Source: Flavivirga abyssicola
Lineage (GTDB): Bacteria; Bacteroidota; Bacteroidia; Flavobacteriales; Flavobacteriaceae
Length of the DNA stretch: 64,000 nucleotides
NCBI RefSeq assembly: GCF_030540775.2
Contig: NZ_CP141266.1
Location: forward strand, 3,211,001 to 3,275,000
Reading direction: 5' to 3'
A program made the translations under genes and the position numbers. A model generated the notes under the pieces. It searched no databases. It had not been told where the DNA came from and saw only the letters and a list, made by a program, of their open reading frames with translations. This document shows, in pieces, positions 17,987 through 26,866 of the stretch (positions are counted from its first letter, which is position 1; each line of letters begins with the position of its first letter).

Positions 17987-18004
17987 CGCACTCAAAAAAC
18001 AAAT

Positions 18005-18076
18005 GGCCCGTTCGTCTATCGGCTAGGACGCCAGGTTTTCATCCTGGTAAGAGGGGTTCGATTCCCCTACGGGCTA
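18005..18076 (+). tRNA. tRNA-Glu (UUC anticodon)
   Basis: A 72-base cloverleaf: acceptor GGCCCGT pairs with ACGGGCT (one G-U), the anticodon stem CCAGG/CCTGG encloses loop TTTTCAT with anticodon TTC, and the T arm is GGGG-TTCGATT-CCCC. The discriminator is A and CCA is not encoded. The rpsT start is 27 bases downstream, so the two are probably co-transcribed. Confidence 0.96.
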
Positions 18077-18103
18077 CAATATTTTAATAATAAGAAAAAA
18101 CAA

Positions 18104-18355
18104 ATGGCAAATCATAAGTCAGCGTTAAAAAGAATTAGAAGTAACGAATCTAAGCGTTTATTAAACAAGTATCAGCACAAGACTACTCGTAATGCTATTA
18201 AGAAATTACGTGAGTTAACTGATAAGAAAGAAGCTGAAGCTTTATTTCCTTCAATAGTATCTATGTTAGATAAATTGGCTAAGAAAAATGTTATTCATGC
18301 TAATAAAGCTGCAAACCTTAAATCTGGTTTAGCTAAACATGTTGCTGCACTTTAA
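18104..18355 (+). CDS. rpsT: 30S ribosomal protein S20
   Basis: An 83-residue, very basic primary 16S rRNA-binding protein. It has the classic [18 protein letters not shown] start, the helical [20 protein letters not shown] middle and the [17 protein letters not shown] end. The ATG at 18104 gives exactly the family length. A longer in-frame reading back to 17984 would translate through the tRNA and is rejected. It is followed by a good terminator. Confidence 0.98.
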   Translation: MANHKSALKRIRSNESKRLLNKYQHKTTRNAIKKLRELTDKKEAEALFPSIVSMLDKLAKKNVIHANKAANLKSGLAKHVAAL

Positions 18356-18381
18356 TTACGGTTTAAAGTTTAAAATATTTG

Positions 18382-18410
18382 AAGCTTCTCAGAAATGAGA
18401 GGCTTTTTTT
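18382..18410 (+). terminator. Intrinsic terminator of tRNA-Glu/rpsT
   Basis: Stem AAGCTTCTCA / TGAGAGGCTT with a GAAA loop and a run of T, 26 bases after the rpsT stop. Confidence 0.85.
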
Positions 18411-18515
18411 ATGATTTTCTTGTACAGTTTTTATATATGAAGTAAATCTTTGAAACTGTTTCAATTTAAAGAAGTAAAATCTAAGAAAAAAAATCGTATT
18501 TGATTTCTAAAAATA

Positions 18516-18523
18516 TAAATTTG
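18516..18523 (+). promoter_or_regulatory. -7 promoter element for the 120-residue hypothetical protein
   Basis: TAAATTTG followed by C is a perfect TAnnTTTG match. It predicts a start near 18530 and supports the TTG initiation codon at 18561. Confidence 0.55.
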
Positions 18524-18560
18524 CAATTGTAACTAGTTAATTAATCAAATAATTAAACCT

Positions 18561-18923
18561 TTGGAAAATAAAAAAGCAATAGAATTAATCGACAAGATTC
18601 TAGAGAACCTAGATAAAACAGGTATCAATACAGAGACGTTAATCGACGACATAAAAGAATTAAGAACGTATGCTTTAGAAGAGCAAATTCCTTTAGTAGT
18701 AAAGGTGCTTAGGCTTACTTTTGAGCATATAGAAAGCAACAATTCGTTTCTTATACCTATTCTTGATGATGAACCTACAGACGAAGAAGAGGCTATTGAA
18801 GAGAAGGAAGAAGCTTCTCCTGTTGAAAGCCTTAAATATTTAATAGCTCTTATGAAGAACCTTAATAACAAAATAAATATATCTGACTTAAAGGAATACA
18901 GAGATCTTTTAACGAATTATTAA
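18561..18923 (+). CDS. Hypothetical acidic helical protein
   Basis: A 120-residue product with TTG start (no in-frame ATG nearby and a stop 27 bases upstream). It is predicted largely alpha-helical: ENKKAIELIDKILENLDKTG, a middle helix LVVKVLRLTFEHIESNNSF, a highly acidic linker (DDEPTDEEEAIEEKEE) and a C-terminal helix pair (SLKYLIALMKNLNNK, ISDLKEYRDLL). It has no signal peptide or membrane segment, so it is probably cytosolic. No family is recognised. It lies alone between rpsT and an inverted-repeat element, with its own promoter. Confidence 0.75.
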   Translation: MENKKAIELIDKILENLDKTGINTETLIDDIKELRTYALEEQIPLVVKVLRLTFEHIESNNSFLIPILDDEPTDEEEAIEEKEEASPVESLKYLIALMKNLNNKINISDLKEYRDLLTNY

Positions 18924-18947
18924 TAACAAGATACTGTTCAAAATAAT

Positions 18948-19334
18948 ATAAATAAGCCTGTCTAAAAAGTGTCATTCTGAATATTACCGAGAAACAAAAT
19001 ATATTTTGTTTCGAAGGTATCAGCGAAGCTGTGAAGAATCTCTTTAAAATAAATGACTCTTATTATGAGTAAATAAAGTTAGTTCGACATAAAATTTATA
19101 AAAAAATAGACAAAAGTTCAATAAAATAAAGCTTGTCACCTTGAGCGCAGTCGAAAGGTTTTAAAAATTCGGTTGTTTTAATTAGGTTTCGACTGCGCTC
19201 AACCTGACATTTGAATATAATTAACTGATTTTCATTTAAATAAAACTAAAGTTGTATCGAGCTCACGTTAAAATAAGATTCTTCGCGTTGCTCTGAATGA
19301 CAAGATTAACCACTTTTTAGACAGGCTTATTTAT
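18948..19334. repeat. Nested inverted-repeat (MITE-like) element
   Basis: The ends form a perfect 24-bp inverted repeat (core AAATAAGCCTGTCTAAAAAG at 18948-18971 against 19311-19334). Just inside lies a second, imperfect pair (GTCATTCTGAAT with GAAGAATCT on the left; AGATTCTTCGCG with CTGAATGAC on the right). In the centre a third palindrome, TTGAGCGCAGTCGAAA (19141-19156), pairs with 19187-19202. No ORF of note is inside. It fills the gap between the hypothetical protein and alkB. It looks like repeat families inserted into one another. Confidence 0.8.
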
Positions 19335-19409
19335 TAAATGCTTTTTATAAAATATGTTTTATTAAAGTGATCGCTTAGTAGGAGAGCGTACCCTTTTTTT
19401 AAGTTGTAT

Positions 19410-20021
19410 TTAATTTTCTTCAATAGTTCTAAAGGTTAAATTTATTCTGGGCGTATGTATTAACTTGGTTGGAGGCAATCGATGTAACCAATGAGCCTGA
19501 GTGGTATCTTTCATTATCAACAGACTACCGTGTTCTAATAGTATACTAATTTTTTCTTTGGTTTCTTTATGTTTAAAAGCAAATTTTCTTTCTGCCCCTA
19601 GAGTCAAAGATGCTATAGCTCCATTTTTTTTTAAATCTTTTTCTCCATCGCTATGCCAAGCCATGCCTTCGTCACCATTGTGATAAAGGTTTAGCAAACA
19701 AGAATTAAACGTTTCTCCAGTTTTATGTTGAACTTTCTCTTTTAATTCTAATAACTCTTTTGTCCAATACAATGCTAGTTTGGTAGTTTTGGAATAGGTA
19801 TATTCAAAAGGGTTTTCACCATACCAGGCTACTTTTCGTTTTGTAATTATTTTTTTACCGAAGATAATGGCTTCATCATTTCGCCATTCAATAGTATCTA
19901 ACAATGTTTTAAAAAAATAATCGGCTTCTTTATCATTTAATAACTTTCCAAAATAATTTACAGTTCCATCTTTTGGTAGCAAGTTTTTTGTTGAGTCTAC
20001 TTTTACATTAAACAATTTCAT
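19410..20021 (-). CDS. AlkB-family alpha-ketoglutarate-dependent dioxygenase
   Basis: A 203-residue 2-oxoglutarate/Fe(II) dioxygenase of the AlkB/ALKBH2-3 type, which oxidatively removes alkyl groups from DNA or RNA bases. Iron ligands are seen in MAWHSDGE (His-x-Asp) and in QAHWLHRLPPTK (distal His). The 2-oxoglutarate-binding arginines are in TPRINLTFR. FNSCLLNLYHNGDEG and SLTLGAERKFAFKHK are typical flanks. It has no operon partner. Substrate specificity cannot be read from sequence. Confidence 0.94.
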   Translation of the reverse strand: MKLFNVKVDSTKNLLPKDGTVNYFGKLLNDKEADYFFKTLLDTIEWRNDEAIIFGKKIITKRKVAWYGENPFEYTYSKTTKLALYWTKELLELKEKVQHKTGETFNSCLLNLYHNGDEGMAWHSDGEKDLKKNGAIASLTLGAERKFAFKHKETKEKISILLEHGSLLIMKDTTQAHWLHRLPPTKLIHTPRINLTFRTIEEN

Positions 20022-20193
20022 TTTTCCACTTTTTATAGTCTTTCCTCATACAATACCCAAAAGGGTGAAAGTTGTTTTTAATGCTTCTTTTGCAGTTAAA
20101 ACCTAATTCTTACTAACTATTATATCTGTAAACAGGCTTATAAGAGTATGAGTATGTGCGAGACATAAATTTATAAAAAACCTTTAAACATAA

Positions 20194-20228
20194 AAAAAAC
20201 CTTAACATATTACTAGTTAAGGTTTTTT
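20194..20228 (-). terminator. Intrinsic terminator downstream of rho
   Basis: Stem AAAAAACCTTAAC / GTTAAGGTTTTTT with a loop of about 9 bases. On the minus strand it ends in a T-run, 25 bases after the rho stop codon. Confidence 0.8.
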
Positions 20229-20252
20229 AATTTAGTTTATTTATAAGTGAGT

Positions 20253-21911
20253 TTATCCATTCATAGATATTAAAAACTCTTCGTTGTTTCGTGTTTGCTT
20301 GAAACGATCATTAATGAATTCCATAGCTTCAACAGGGTTCATGTCTGCTAGATATTTACGCATTACCCACATACGTTGAATTGTGTTTTCGTCAAGTAAT
20401 ATATCATCACGACGCGTACTTGATGACGTAAGGTCGATAGCAGGGAAAATTCTACGGTTAGAAATTTTTCTGTCTAATTGTAATTCCATGTTACCAGTTC
20501 CTTTAAATTCTTCGAAGATTACTTCGTCCATTTTAGAACCAGTTTCAGTTAATGCAGTAGCAATAATGGTTAACGAACCTCCATTTTCGATGTTTCTGGC
20601 AGCACCAAAGAAACGTTTTGGTTTGTGAAGTGCATTCGCGTCTACACCACCACTTAATATTTTACCAGATGCTGGTTGCACTGTATTGTAAGCTCTTGCT
20701 AAACGTGTAATAGAATCTAAAAGAATTACGACATCATGACCACATTCAACCAATCTTTTAGCTTTTTCTAGTACGATGTTCGCAATTTTCACATGCTCAT
20801 GAGCTTCTTTATCGAAGGTTGAAGCAATAACTTCACCACGTACATTACGTTGCATATCTGTTACTTCCTCAGGGCGCTCATCAATTAGTAAAATCATTTG
20901 GTATACTTCAGGATGGTTTGCTGCTATAGCATTAGCAACATCCTTTAATAACATGGTTTTACCAGTTTTCGGTTGTGATACAATCATACCACGTTGCCCT
21001 TTTCCTATTGGAGAGAACAAATCCATTATTCTGGTAGATATAGTGCTTTGTTTTTCAGCGATATCGAATTTCTCTTGTGGAAATAATGGTGTTAAATGCT
21101 CAAAAGAAACTCTATCTCTAACAACATTAGGGTTTTGACCATTAATTTTACTTACCTTAATTAAAGGGAAATATTTTTCGCCTTCTTTAGGAGGTCTTAC
21201 ATGACCAAGTACTGTATCTCCGGTTTTTAAACCAAATAATCTAATTTGTGATTGTGAAACATAAATATCATCTGGTGATGATAAATAATTATAATCAGAA
21301 GAACGTAAGAAACCATATCCATCCTGCATAATGTCTAAAACACCTTCACTTTCTATAATGGCATCAAATTCAAAATCTGGTTCCCTGTAACGATTTCTAC
21401 CATCTTTATTACCAGAGTCAACATTACCATTCTTTTGGTTTCTATGTTGATTTTTTTGTTGATTGTTATCGCGTCTCTGGTGAGGTTTTTGCTGATTGTC
21501 GTTTTGATTTTTTTGTTTAGGCTTGTTGTCCTGTCTTTGCTCTTCTTTATTCTGTTTATTGACAGGCGGGCTAGGAGGCGTGTTAACTTTTTCAGTAGCT
21601 TTAGGAGCTTCCTCTTTTTTGTCAACTGGAGCTTTTTCTTCATTCTTAGCAGGTGCACTTTTAGTAGGTTTTTGAACACGTTGCCTAGGTTTTCTTGCCG
21701 GTTTTACTGGCTTGCTTTCTGTTTTATTATCTGTTGTTTCTGTTGGAGCCACAACAGCTTTAACTGCTTTTGGATCGGCAGCTTGCTGATCTAGTATTTG
21801 ATAAACCAGATCTAATTTTTTTAAAGAACGATATTTGGGGACGCTCAATTTTTTTGCAATCTCCTGTAAATCAGAGAGTTTCTTTTCTTTTAATTGTGAA
21901 ATTTCAAACAT
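20253..21911 (-). CDS. rho: Transcription termination factor Rho, with Bacteroidota N-terminal insert
   Basis: A 552-residue hexameric RNA-dependent ATPase that ends transcription. Residues 1-50 are the Rho N-terminal helical domain ([18 protein letters not shown]). Residues about 55-180 are a long disordered K/P/E then Q/N/R-rich insert. From about 185 comes the RNA-binding cold-shock-like domain ([21 protein letters not shown]), then the ATPase: Walker [12 protein letters not shown], Walker [18 protein letters not shown], and the secondary-site loops [15 protein letters not shown] and [21 protein letters not shown]. The insert explains the excess over the 419 residues of E. coli Rho. Such disordered inserts are characteristic of Bacteroidota Rho. 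Confidence 0.98.
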   Translation of the reverse strand: MFEISQLKEKKLSDLQEIAKKLSVPKYRSLKKLDLVYQILDQQAADPKAVKAVVAPTETTDNKTESKPVKPARKPRQRVQKPTKSAPAKNEEKAPVDKKEEAPKATEKVNTPPSPPVNKQNKEEQRQDNKPKQKNQNDNQQKPHQRRDNNQQKNQHRNQKNGNVDSGNKDGRNRYREPDFEFDAIIESEGVLDIMQDGYGFLRSSDYNYLSSPDDIYVSQSQIRLFGLKTGDTVLGHVRPPKEGEKYFPLIKVSKINGQNPNVVRDRVSFEHLTPLFPQEKFDIAEKQSTISTRIMDLFSPIGKGQRGMIVSQPKTGKTMLLKDVANAIAANHPEVYQMILLIDERPEEVTDMQRNVRGEVIASTFDKEAHEHVKIANIVLEKAKRLVECGHDVVILLDSITRLARAYNTVQPASGKILSGGVDANALHKPKRFFGAARNIENGGSLTIIATALTETGSKMDEVIFEEFKGTGNMELQLDRKISNRRIFPAIDLTSSSTRRDDILLDENTIQRMWVMRKYLADMNPVEAMEFINDRFKQTRNNEEFLISMNG

Positions 21912-22088
21912 TTATGCTTAATTGAATATGATATGTAATATTTTTTTGAATATAAACTTTGAGTAATTCTGAAAAATGATTTCTTAACCTGAAGAATTAA
22001 CCACTTGTAATAGCGGTTGTTGAGAATTATTACTGCAATTATACAACTTTATTTTAAGATTTAAAGGGATTTTTATAAAAGAAACTAT

Positions 22089-22096
22089 TATTTTTG
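22089..22096 (+). promoter_or_regulatory. -7 promoter element for the DUF4293 gene
   Basis: TATTTTTG (TAnnTTTG) followed by C, 23 bases upstream of the ATG at 22119. Confidence 0.5.
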
Positions 22097-22118
22097 CTTT
22101 CTAGTTTTATAAAACAAT

Positions 22119-22529
22119 ATGTTACAGCGTATTCAAACTATCTATCTTTTAATAGCAGCAGGCGTTTCTGCGGGCTTAATTTTTGTATTTCATTTATGGA
22201 TTACAAATGAGAATATTAGTGTGTTTGCTAAAGACGAAACCTTATATTTAGGACTGTTTTTAGGCTCTGCGATATTGTCTTTAATTACTATTTTTATGTA
22301 CAAAAATAGGAAGTCTCAATTTGTTTTGGGGCGACTTAACATCATATTAAACTTTATTTTACTAGGATTTTTTGTATATCAATCTCTAAATATATCTGGA
22401 GAGACGGCGGTTTCTGAGAAAGGTATTGGGATGCTTCTTCCTATTGTTTCTATCGTGTTTTTGGCATTAGCCAATAAGGCCATCAAAAGGGATGAAGATC
22501 TTGTAAAATCTGTAGATCGATTACGATAA
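22119..22529 (+). CDS. DUF4293 family membrane protein
   Basis: A 136-residue integral membrane protein with four predicted helices (about residues 5-25, 42-60, 70-90 and 105-122). It starts MLQRIQTIYLLIAAGVSAGL and ends with a charged IKRDEDLVKSVDRLR, both highly typical of DUF4293. The family is restricted to Bacteroidota and often sits next to rho, as here. Function is unknown. Confidence 0.92.
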   Translation: MLQRIQTIYLLIAAGVSAGLIFVFHLWITNENISVFAKDETLYLGLFLGSAILSLITIFMYKNRKSQFVLGRLNIILNFILLGFFVYQSLNISGETAVSEKGIGMLLPIVSIVFLALANKAIKRDEDLVKSVDRLR

Positions 22530-22560
22530 ACCTAACATCTTAGTAGTATTAGTGCGTTAA

Positions 22561-22590
22561 AACCCAAAGTGAAAGCTTTGGGTTTTTTTA
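22561..22590 (+). terminator. Intrinsic terminator of the DUF4293 gene
   Basis: Stem AACCCAAAG / CTTTGGGTT with a 6-base loop and following T-run, about 30 bases after the stop codon. Confidence 0.85.
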
Positions 22591-22598
22591 GTGAAACT

Positions 22599-22653
22599 CA
22601 ATTTTGAGTTCTCAAAATTGTAAGTTGAACTAATCCCGCTTTCAGAGCGGGAT
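22599..22653. repeat. Two adjacent palindromes behind the terminator
   Basis: A perfect 10-bp hairpin, CAATTTTGAG-TT-CTCAAAATTG (22599-22620), is followed by ATCCCGCT-5 bases-AGCGGGAT (22633-22653). Neither has a T-tail, so they look like remnants of intergenic repeats rather than terminators. Confidence 0.5.
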
Positions 22654-22793
22654 CTCAGTTATAATAATCCGTGAACTTGTTTTGAAGATGATTTAATGAA
22701 AATTGAAAAAATAGAAGTATCTAGAGAATAGACATTAATAGCCAAGTCTATTTTATAGGCGCTATTTTCTTTGTTCTTTTCTCATCAAGTATA

Positions 22794-23288
22794 TTAACGT
22801 TTATTAAACTCTATGACTTCTAAGTTATCAATTTTACTGCCGTCAATAGTAAAGCGGAGCATGGTGCGTGTTTTATGAAACCCATGTTTACCAACAGCTC
22901 CAGGATTCATATGTAATAAATATAGCTTCTTGTCTGGCATTACTTTTAAAATATGCGAATGTCCACAAATAAAAAGTTTAGGAGGATTTTGTTTTATTTC
23001 CTCTCGAACTCTCATATTATAAGCATTTGGATATCCACCAATATGGGTTATCCAAACATCAACATCTTCACACATAAAACGATTGTTTTCTGGAAATTCC
23101 ACTCTCACTTTATTATCATCAATATTACCAAAAACGGCACGTAAGGGTTTTAGTTTTTTAATAGCGTCCGTTACTTTTAAATCTCCAATATCGCCTGCAT
23201 GCCATACTTCATCCGCTTGTTTTACATATTTTAAAATATCGTTATCAATGTAACTGTGTGTATCAGAGAGTAATAGTATTTTTGTCAT
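22794..23288 (-). CDS. YfcE/MJ0936-type metallophosphoesterase
   Basis: A 164-residue single-domain calcineurin-like phosphodiesterase with a di-metal centre. Motifs in order: ILLLSDTHSYID (D-x-H), VWHAGDIGDLK (GD), LRAVFGNIDDNK (GN), CGHSHI (GHxH) and HMNPGAVG. Family members hydrolyse phosphodiesters such as bis-pNPP, with no agreed physiological substrate. A minus-strand TATATTTG element lies at 23334-23341. It is divergent from truA. Confidence 0.93.
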   Translation of the reverse strand: MTKILLLSDTHSYIDNDILKYVKQADEVWHAGDIGDLKVTDAIKKLKPLRAVFGNIDDNKVRVEFPENNRFMCEDVDVWITHIGGYPNAYNMRVREEIKQNPPKLFICGHSHILKVMPDKKLYLLHMNPGAVGKHGFHKTRTMLRFTIDGSKIDNLEVIEFNKR

Positions 23289-23333
23289 GGTATTTTGGAG
23301 AAAATAATTTATTTTTCAGTTGTAAAGCTTTTG

Positions 23334-23341
23334 CAAATATA
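23334..23341 (-). promoter_or_regulatory. -7 promoter element for the phosphoesterase
   Basis: Minus-strand TATATTTG followed by C, about 45 bases upstream of the ATG at 23288. Confidence 0.5.
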
Positions 23342-23501
23342 GTTATAGCTTGACTTCTAACTTAATAATCTTTGACCGAACGACAATCCTTTTAAAAATA
23401 AATTGGAAGTAAGTCTATTCTCTTTTAGTGTAGTATGCTTTCTTCTTTTATTTTTAATATATAATTAAGGTTCCTGTCTTCTCAAGAACAACAAAACTAT
23501 C

Positions 23502-23509
23502 TATCTTTG
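23502..23509 (+). promoter_or_regulatory. -7 promoter element for truA
   Basis: TATCTTTG followed by C (TAnnTTTG), 38 bases before the TTG start codon of truA. Confidence 0.55.
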
Positions 23510-23546
23510 CATGGCATAAATTATTTAACAAAAGTATTAAATCAGA

Positions 23547-24296
23547 TTGAGGTATTTTATAGAACTTTCTTATAATGGTGCTGCGTATCATGGCTGGCAA
23601 AATCAACCTAACGATATCTCAGTACAAGAAGTTGTTGAAAAAGCGTTATCCGTGCTTTTAAAAGAAACTATATCAATTATGGGAGCTGGTCGTACAGATA
23701 CTGGTGTACACGCATCTCAAATGTTTGCTCATTTTGATACTCATGTCGTTTTTAACGAAGTGAATGTCGTTTATAAATTGAATTCTTATTTACCAAAAGA
23801 TATCGCGATTCGTAATATTTTTAAAGTAAAAGAAGAGACGCATGCTCGTTTTGATGCAAAAAGCAGAACTTATTTATATAGAATAGCACTAAAAAAGGAT
23901 GTGTTTTCGTTTGATAATAGTTTTTATGTGAAGCAAGATCTGAATGTTGAAAAAATGAATGAAGCTTCAGAGCTTTTATTTAGGTATAAAGATTTTCAAT
24001 GCTTTTCAAAAAGTAATACCGATGTAAAAACGTATTATTGCGATATTATGAAAGCAAAATGGACTATAGAAAATAATGAACTTCATTTTGTGATAAAAGC
24101 GGATAGATTTTTACGTAATATGGTACGTGCCATTGTTGGCACTATGATTAATATTGGTTTGGGAAAAATTGATGTTGAAGATTTACACACCATTATAAAG
24201 TCTAAAAATAGAAGTGAAGCTGGGTTTTCTGTTCCTGCTCACGGGTTATATTTAACAGAAGTAGAATATCCTAACGATATAAAGATACATGAGTAA
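23547..24296 (+). CDS. truA: tRNA pseudouridine synthase A
   Basis: A 249-residue TruA, which makes pseudouridine at positions 38-40 of tRNA anticodon stems. The catalytic Asp is in MGAGRTDTGVHASQMFAHFD. The start YFIELSYNGAAYHGWQNQP and the C-terminal FLRNMVRAIVGTMINIGLG are family hallmarks. Initiation at a TTG (23547) is required because the next ATG would delete the first conserved strand, and a promoter element precedes it. The stop codon overlaps the ABC exporter start by 8 bases, so the two are translationally coupled. Confidence 0.96.
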   Translation: MRYFIELSYNGAAYHGWQNQPNDISVQEVVEKALSVLLKETISIMGAGRTDTGVHASQMFAHFDTHVVFNEVNVVYKLNSYLPKDIAIRNIFKVKEETHARFDAKSRTYLYRIALKKDVFSFDNSFYVKQDLNVEKMNEASELLFRYKDFQCFSKSNTDVKTYYCDIMKAKWTIENNELHFVIKADRFLRNMVRAIVGTMINIGLGKIDVEDLHTIIKSKNRSEAGFSVPAHGLYLTEVEYPNDIKIHE

Positions 24297-26058
24297 AAAA
24301 CAAGAGAAAATATTTGACGTTACCTTGTTTAAACGTCTTTTCCAATATATAAAACCTTATAAATTTGTGTTTTTAGGATTGGTGCTTTTGGTCATTCTAT
24401 TGGCTGTTTTTAGTGCAGCTACACCTCGCGTAACCCAGTATGCTATAGATGATAGCATTACGGGAAAGAATGATAAAGATTTTCTCTTTTATATTACAAT
24501 CATGTTTGCCATTTTAATTTTGCAAACTGTATTTCAATTAACCTTTATCTATTTTGCAGCCTGGTTGGGACAAAGTTTGGTAGTAGATGTACGTATCAAA
24601 TTATTTGATCACTTATTGCGTTTTAAAATGAAGTATTATGATAATTCTTCAGTAGGCCTGCTTATTACAAGGGCTGTAACCGATATGGAACGTATTGCCG
24701 ATATTTTTGGTCAGGGGTTATTTATGATTTTTAGAGATTTGCTCACTATGACAGCGGTTTTTGGAGTTATGATTTATACCAATTGGAGACTGAGTTTAAT
24801 TGTGTTTATTATGTTGCCTATATTGTTATATGCAACACGTATTTTTCAAAAGTATATGAAAAAAGCTTTTGAAGAAGTGAGAACAGAAGTGTCCAATTTA
24901 AATTCTTTTGTACAAGAACGTTTAACAGGAATGAAAATTCTACAGTTGTTTACTCGTGAGGACATTGAGTACAAGAATTTTAAAAAAATAAATGAACGAC
25001 ACAAAAAAGGTTGGCTTAAAACCGTTTGGTATAACTCAATTTTCTTTCCTTTAGCAGATTTATCGTCATCAATAACCATTGGTTTGATAGCTTGGTATGG
25101 TGGTCTAAATGTTGTGTTAGAAGGCAAAGTTACCGAAGGTGTTCTAATTGCATTTATCATGTATATTCCTATGTTGTTTAGACCGTTGCGTCAAATAGCT
25201 GATAAGTTTAATACACTACAAATGGGTATGGTAGCTGCAACCAGAGTGTTTAAGGTTATAGATACAACGTCTCAAATTGATGACACAGGAACTCATATTG
25301 CAGAGCATTTTAAAGGGCATTTAAAATTTGACAATGTATTTTTTAGTTATGTGGAAGATGAAACCGTTTTAAAAGGGATTTCTTTTGATGTGAATGCAGG
25401 TGACACGGTTGCAATTGTTGGTGCTACAGGAGCTGGAAAATCTACGATTATTAATTTATTAAATCGCTTTTATGAAATTAACGATGGTGTTATTTATGTT
25501 GATGATATAGATATTAAACAAGTCACTTTAGAATCTTTGCGTACCCAAATAGCTGTGGTATTACAAGACGTGTTTTTATTTGCCGATACCATTTTAAATA
25601 ATATTACATTAAATCATTCCGAAATTACTGAAGCTCAAGTTCAGCAAGCAGCAAAAGATATCGGAATTCATGATTTTATAATGAGTTTACCAAATGGCTA
25701 TCATTACAACGTGAAAGAGCGAGGTGTTATGCTATCCTCTGGGCAAAGGCAATTGATATCATTTTTAAGAGCTTATGTAACGAATCCAAGTATTTTGGTG
25801 TTGGATGAGGCAACATCATCTGTTGATTCATATTCGGAGCAACTTATACAAAATGCCACAGATAAGATTACCAAAGGTAGAACCTCAATTGTTATTGCTC
25901 ATCGATTAGCAACCGTTAAAAAAGCAGACAAAATAATAGTCATGGATGCAGGTAATATCGTAGAACAGGGTACTCACGATGAATTACTTAAAAAAGAAGG
26001 AGGCTACTATAAAAATTTATACGAAGTACAGTTTTTACAGGAAGAAGAGGTTATATAG
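24289..26058 (+). CDS. ABC exporter, fused permease/ATPase (MsbA-like half transporter)
   Basis: A 589-residue half-transporter that acts as a homo- or heterodimer in the inner membrane. Residues about 15-310 are a six-helix type I exporter domain. Residues about 340-580 are the ATPase: Walker A VGATGAGKSTI, Q-loop VLQDVFLFADT, signature LSSGQRQL, Walker B LVLDEATSSVD and the switch His in VIAHRLAT. The signature reads LSSGQ instead of LSGGQ, a tolerated variant. Substrate is not predictable; lipid or drug export is usual for this type. It overlaps truA by 8 bases and is convergent with the DUF3667 gene. Confidence 0.94.
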   Translation: MSKKQEKIFDVTLFKRLFQYIKPYKFVFLGLVLLVILLAVFSAATPRVTQYAIDDSITGKNDKDFLFYITIMFAILILQTVFQLTFIYFAAWLGQSLVVDVRIKLFDHLLRFKMKYYDNSSVGLLITRAVTDMERIADIFGQGLFMIFRDLLTMTAVFGVMIYTNWRLSLIVFIMLPILLYATRIFQKYMKKAFEEVRTEVSNLNSFVQERLTGMKILQLFTREDIEYKNFKKINERHKKGWLKTVWYNSIFFPLADLSSSITIGLIAWYGGLNVVLEGKVTEGVLIAFIMYIPMLFRPLRQIADKFNTLQMGMVAATRVFKVIDTTSQIDDTGTHIAEHFKGHLKFDNVFFSYVEDETVLKGISFDVNAGDTVAIVGATGAGKSTIINLLNRFYEINDGVIYVDDIDIKQVTLESLRTQIAVVLQDVFLFADTILNNITLNHSEITEAQVQQAAKDIGIHDFIMSLPNGYHYNVKERGVMLSSGQRQLISFLRAYVTNPSILVLDEATSSVDSYSEQLIQNATDKITKGRTSIVIAHRLATVKKADKIIVMDAGNIVEQGTHDELLKKEGGYYKNLYEVQFLQEEEVI

Positions 26059-26074
26059 TTTATTGTATTTGTTT

Positions 26075-26866
26075 CTAAGTTATTACAGCTGCTTTTTGCG
26101 CTTCTTTAATTTGATCTAATGTACCATTGTAATACATTATTATTGCAATAAATAAGCTAAACATTATAAATAAAACGGTGAGGATCAGCAAAAAGAAAAT
26201 GGTCTTTAATAGGATAGTTTTAAAGTCTAAGTTTAAAAGACGTTTAAAATAATAAGCCGTACACAAGATCTGTACAGGGATTGATAAGAGGCCAATAATT
26301 CCGAAATTAACCCCAAAAAACAAAGCCAAAATAACTAGTATAGAACTGCAGATGGATAGGTGGGCCGTTATATACATATTAGCTACTAAATGTTCGGTGT
26401 AGTTGTATTTTTTAAAATCGAAAAAAATAATCTTCGAAATTAAAGCATACCCAGGAACTATGAGCATGTATACGATGGACTGATATTCCTGAACAAAATT
26501 CATATTGTTCCTTTGAAAATCTTCAGCACCTTTTTGAGCAAGAAAATCAACATTCATTAATTCAGGAAAAAACTTATTAGATACAAACATCTGGAAACCA
26601 GATAGAGTAAGTGCTATAGCGAAATAACTAATAACATTGACATGCTTTTTTCGAGTCCCATGGATATAACTTTCAATAATGACCTCAGGCTTTGTGAAAA
26701 GCTTTATGAAAGTTTGCAGAAGTTTGTTGTCATAATTAAGAAATGTTTTGCTAAAATGTTCAAATAGATTTTTTATAGTAAGCCTATTTCTAATCACTTT
26801 GGCACCACAAAAGCCACAAAAGTTAATTTCGGGGTTTAAATCTTTATTGCAGTTTTTACATTGCAT
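26075..26866 (-). CDS. DUF3667 family zinc-ribbon membrane protein
   Basis: A 263-residue protein. Residues 1-25 form a zinc ribbon (CKNCNKDLNPEINFCGFCGAKV, two CxxC pairs). A conserved cytosolic stretch follows (TIKNLFEHFSKTFLNYDNKLLQTF, then FTKPEVIIESYIHGTRKKHVN) and about five membrane helices up to the C-terminus. This arrangement matches DUF3667. Its start overlaps the last base of cdaA, so it is the last gene of the folP-lipoprotein-cdaA operon. Function is unknown. Confidence 0.9.
   Translation of the reverse strand: MQCKNCNKDLNPEINFCGFCGAKVIRNRLTIKNLFEHFSKTFLNYDNKLLQTFIKLFTKPEVIIESYIHGTRKKHVNVISYFAIALTLSGFQMFVSNKFFPELMNVDFLAQKGAEDFQRNNMNFVQEYQSIVYMLIVPGYALISKIIFFDFKKYNYTEHLVANMYITAHLSICSSILVILALFFGVNFGIIGLLSIPVQILCTAYYFKRLLNLDFKTILLKTIFFLLILTVLFIMFSLFIAIIMYYNGTLDQIKEAQKAAVIT

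Noticed and set aside
17984-18355. A 123-codon ORF covering tRNA-Glu and rpsT
   Set aside because: Its first 40 codons run through the tRNA-Glu gene. The proper rpsT start is the ATG at 18104, which gives the exact S20 length.
21435-21794. Plus-strand ORF of 119 codons opposite rho
   Set aside because: It mirrors the low-complexity Lys/Gln insert of rho and is almost entirely Phe/Leu/Ser.
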